A stretch of DNA of 54,759 nucleotides, from NCBI RefSeq assembly GCF_009184545.1, contig NZ_QJOW01000009.1:1-54759 (forward strand), written 5' to 3'. The stretch's first letter is position 1; every line of letters starts with the position of its first letter. This DNA is from Halosegnis rubeus. GTDB taxonomy: Archaea; Halobacteriota; Halobacteria; Halobacteriales; Haloarculaceae. Positions 53,586 through 54,759 of the stretch are shown here, one piece after another. The notes below the pieces were generated by a model. That model saw nothing but the letters and a program-made list of their open reading frames with translations, was not told the origin of the DNA and did not search any database. A program made the position numbers and the translations under genes.

Positions 53586-53984
53586 ATGAGCTACGACGAC
53601 CATCTCGACCGCGCGCTGGAAGAGACGGACGCGAGCAGCAGTGCGAGCCGCTTCTCGCTGCCCGATCCGTCGCTGCGTGCCGACGGCAACTTCACGCTCT
53701 TGGAGAATCTCGACGACATCGTGACGCGGCTGAACCGTGATACCGACCACGTCGTGAAGTATCTCCAGTCGGAGCTCGGTACCGCGGCGAGTCTCGACGA
53801 CGGTCGGGTCCGGCTGACCGGTTCGTTCAAGCAGTCGCGCGTGCGCGAGGCGCTGGAGGCGTACGCCGACGACTTCGTCATCTGTCCGGAGTGTACCCTC
53901 CCGGATACGAAGCTCGTCGAGGAGAACGGAACGACCTACAGACAGTGTGAAGCCTGCGGTGAGCGGACGCGCGCCGGAAGCTAA
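53586..53984 (+). CDS. eif2b: Translation initiation factor aIF2 beta subunit
   Basis: The product has 132 residues. The first part (TDASSSASRFSLPDPSLRAD) is an unstructured tail. The core domain has NFTLLENLDDIVTRLNRDTD and HVVKYLQSELGTAASLDDGR. The C-terminal zinc ribbon has CPECTLPDTKLV and CEACGERT (two CxxC pairs) near 100-128. It belongs to the heterotrimer that delivers initiator tRNA to the ribosome. The stop overlaps the neighbouring zinc-ribbon gene by three bases on the other strand. Confidence 0.92.
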   Translation: MSYDDHLDRALEETDASSSASRFSLPDPSLRADGNFTLLENLDDIVTRLNRDTDHVVKYLQSELGTAASLDDGRVRLTGSFKQSRVREALEAYADDFVICPECTLPDTKLVEENGTTYRQCEACGERTRAGS

Positions 53985-54157
53985 AGCGTCTGCATCGTCT
54001 CGAGGTCGCGTTCGGTACGGGCGAACTCTGACAGACGGTTCTCGGCGTTGCAGTCGGGACAGTAGAACGTCGCGGACGGCTCCGGCAGGTCGTTCGGCGA
54101 CTCCTCCCAGCTCTTCTCGCAGTCGGGACACAGCAGCCGGACGTAGGTTTCGACCAT
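53981..54157 (-). CDS. Small zinc-ribbon protein
   Basis: The product has 58 residues, beginning MVETYVRLLCPDCEKSWEES. Two CPDC motifs (near 10 and 33) form a complete four-cysteine zinc ribbon. The last 17 residues are an acidic/basic helix (LSEFARTERDLETMQTL). It resembles a haloarchaeal zinc-binding protein listed as DUF7836, named with moderate certainty. Function is unknown. It lies between the aIF2-beta and TFB genes and is transcribed in the TFB direction. Confidence 0.75.
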   Translation of the reverse strand: MVETYVRLLCPDCEKSWEESPNDLPEPSATFYCPDCNAENRLSEFARTERDLETMQTL

Positions 54158-54199
54158 ACCCGGGTCACGACGGCCGCCGGTGAAAAACTTTGGACCTAC

Positions 54200-54759
54200 T
54201 TACGCGGCGGCGACGCCTTCGGCCTCCAGCAGTTCCTTGTAGCGGTTCCGGATGGTGACCTCGGAGATGTTGGCGACCTCCGACACCTCCGACTGGGTCA
54301 CCTTCTCGTTGGTGAGCAGCGCGGCCGCGTACACTGCGGCGGCGGCGAGACCCACGGGCGACTTGCCCGAGAGCATGCCGTCCTCGCGGGCCGCGTCGAT
54401 GAGCTCGCGCGCGCGAATCTCGGCCTCGTCCGAGAGGTCAAGGTCGGAGGCGAACCGAGGGACGTAGCTCTCCGGGTTCGCCGGCGCGACCTCGAGTTCC
54501 AGTTCACGCACGACGTAGCGGTAGGTTCGCGTGAGTTCCATCTTGTCGATACGCGACACCGAGTGGACCTCATCGAGGCTCCGGGGGACGCCGACCTGCC
54601 GCGCGGCGGCGTAGACGGCAGCGGTCGCGACTCCCTCGATGGAGCGACCGGGCAGGAGGTCCTCGTTGAGCGCGCGGCGATAGATGACGGAGGCGGTCTC
54701 GCGGACGTTCTCCGGCAGCCCGAGAGCGCTTGCCATGCGGTCGATTTCGCCGAGCGCCT
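54200..54759 (-). CDS. tfb: Transcription initiation factor IIB (TFB), N-terminus outside the window
   Basis: About 185 residues are visible. Two cyclin-like repeats appear: the first has YRRALNEDLLPGRSIEGVAT with AAVYAAARQVGVPRSLDEV, the second has ARELIDAAREDGMLSGKSPV with GLAAAAVYAAALLTNEK. The C-terminal helix EVSEVANISEVTIRNRYKEL contacts the BRE. The zinc ribbon and B-finger lie beyond 54759. Haloarchaea have several TFB paralogues, so which one this is cannot be told. The frame is open to the edge. Confidence 0.93.
   Translation of the reverse strand, partial: ALGEIDRMASALGLPENVRETASVIYRRALNEDLLPGRSIEGVATAAVYAAARQVGVPRSLDEVHSVSRIDKMELTRTYRYVVRELELEVAPANPESYVPRFASDLDLSDEAEIRARELIDAAREDGMLSGKSPVGLAAAAVYAAALLTNEKVTQSEVSEVANISEVTIRNRYKELLEAEGVAAA

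Overview
The window looks like chromosomal DNA from a halophilic archaeon (class Halobacteria). It is GC-rich and its proteins are strongly acidic. Twin-arginine lipoprotein signals, leaderless-type promoters (a TATA element about 25-30 bases before the start codon) and many haloarchaea-only small proteins are present. Genus cannot be set from this stretch. Coding density is high, and many neighbours overlap by ATGA, GTGA or TAATG.

Layout. Positions 1-1.8 kb are a decayed zone: an insertion-sequence-type end hairpin, a frameshifted small gene, a small membrane gene, and a broken regulator/membrane gene pair. 1.8-3.9 kb holds a metallo-hydrolase, an OsmC protein and small conserved genes. 3.9-12 kb is the branched-chain amino acid cluster on the minus strand (leuA, ilvB, ilvN, ilvC, a small gene, leuC, leuD, leuB). 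Its ilvB part is preceded by an apparent leaderless 22-residue leader peptide rich in Ile and Val near its end, whose stop codon lies inside an inverted repeat. 12.3-14.4 kb has conserved small genes. 14.4-21.5 kb is an S-layer N-glycosylation block: an AglJ-like transferase, two more glycosyltransferases, AglB, and a DUF368 polyprenyl-phosphate transporter relative. 21.5-27.6 kb has a gamma-carbonic anhydrase, two UspA proteins, a PfkB kinase, a thioesterase, a histidine kinase and a HalX response regulator. 27.7-33 kb has a metal ABC uptake operon with a DtxR-like box at its promoter, divergent from katG.

33-35.8 kb has an M24 peptidase, two badly broken haloarchaeal genes and a membrane protein. 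35.8-43.8 kb contains a tightly overlapping set: a glycosyltransferase, an oxidoreductase/aldo-keto reductase fusion, a CDP-alcohol phosphotransferase, GTP cyclohydrolase III, an MDR dehydrogenase, a cysteine-free PTPS homologue and a methyltransferase. I think this is an uncharacterised biosynthetic pathway. 43.8-48.3 kb covers acetate/acetyl-CoA and glutamate metabolism. 48.4-52.1 kb covers NAD(P)HX repair, acylphosphatase and an arsenic resistance operon with a clear operator. 52.2 kb to the end holds DNA repair, an UPF0058 protein, aIF2-beta, a zinc ribbon and a TFB transcription factor cut by the window edge.

Two themes stand out. First, single-base length changes, mostly in short homopolymers, break several small accessory genes and the start of leuA, while nearly all large housekeeping genes are intact. 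Second, two regulatory structures (the ilvB leader and the DtxR-like box) sit exactly where promoter geometry says they should act. All family names are from recognising the protein sequences by eye; no database search was run.
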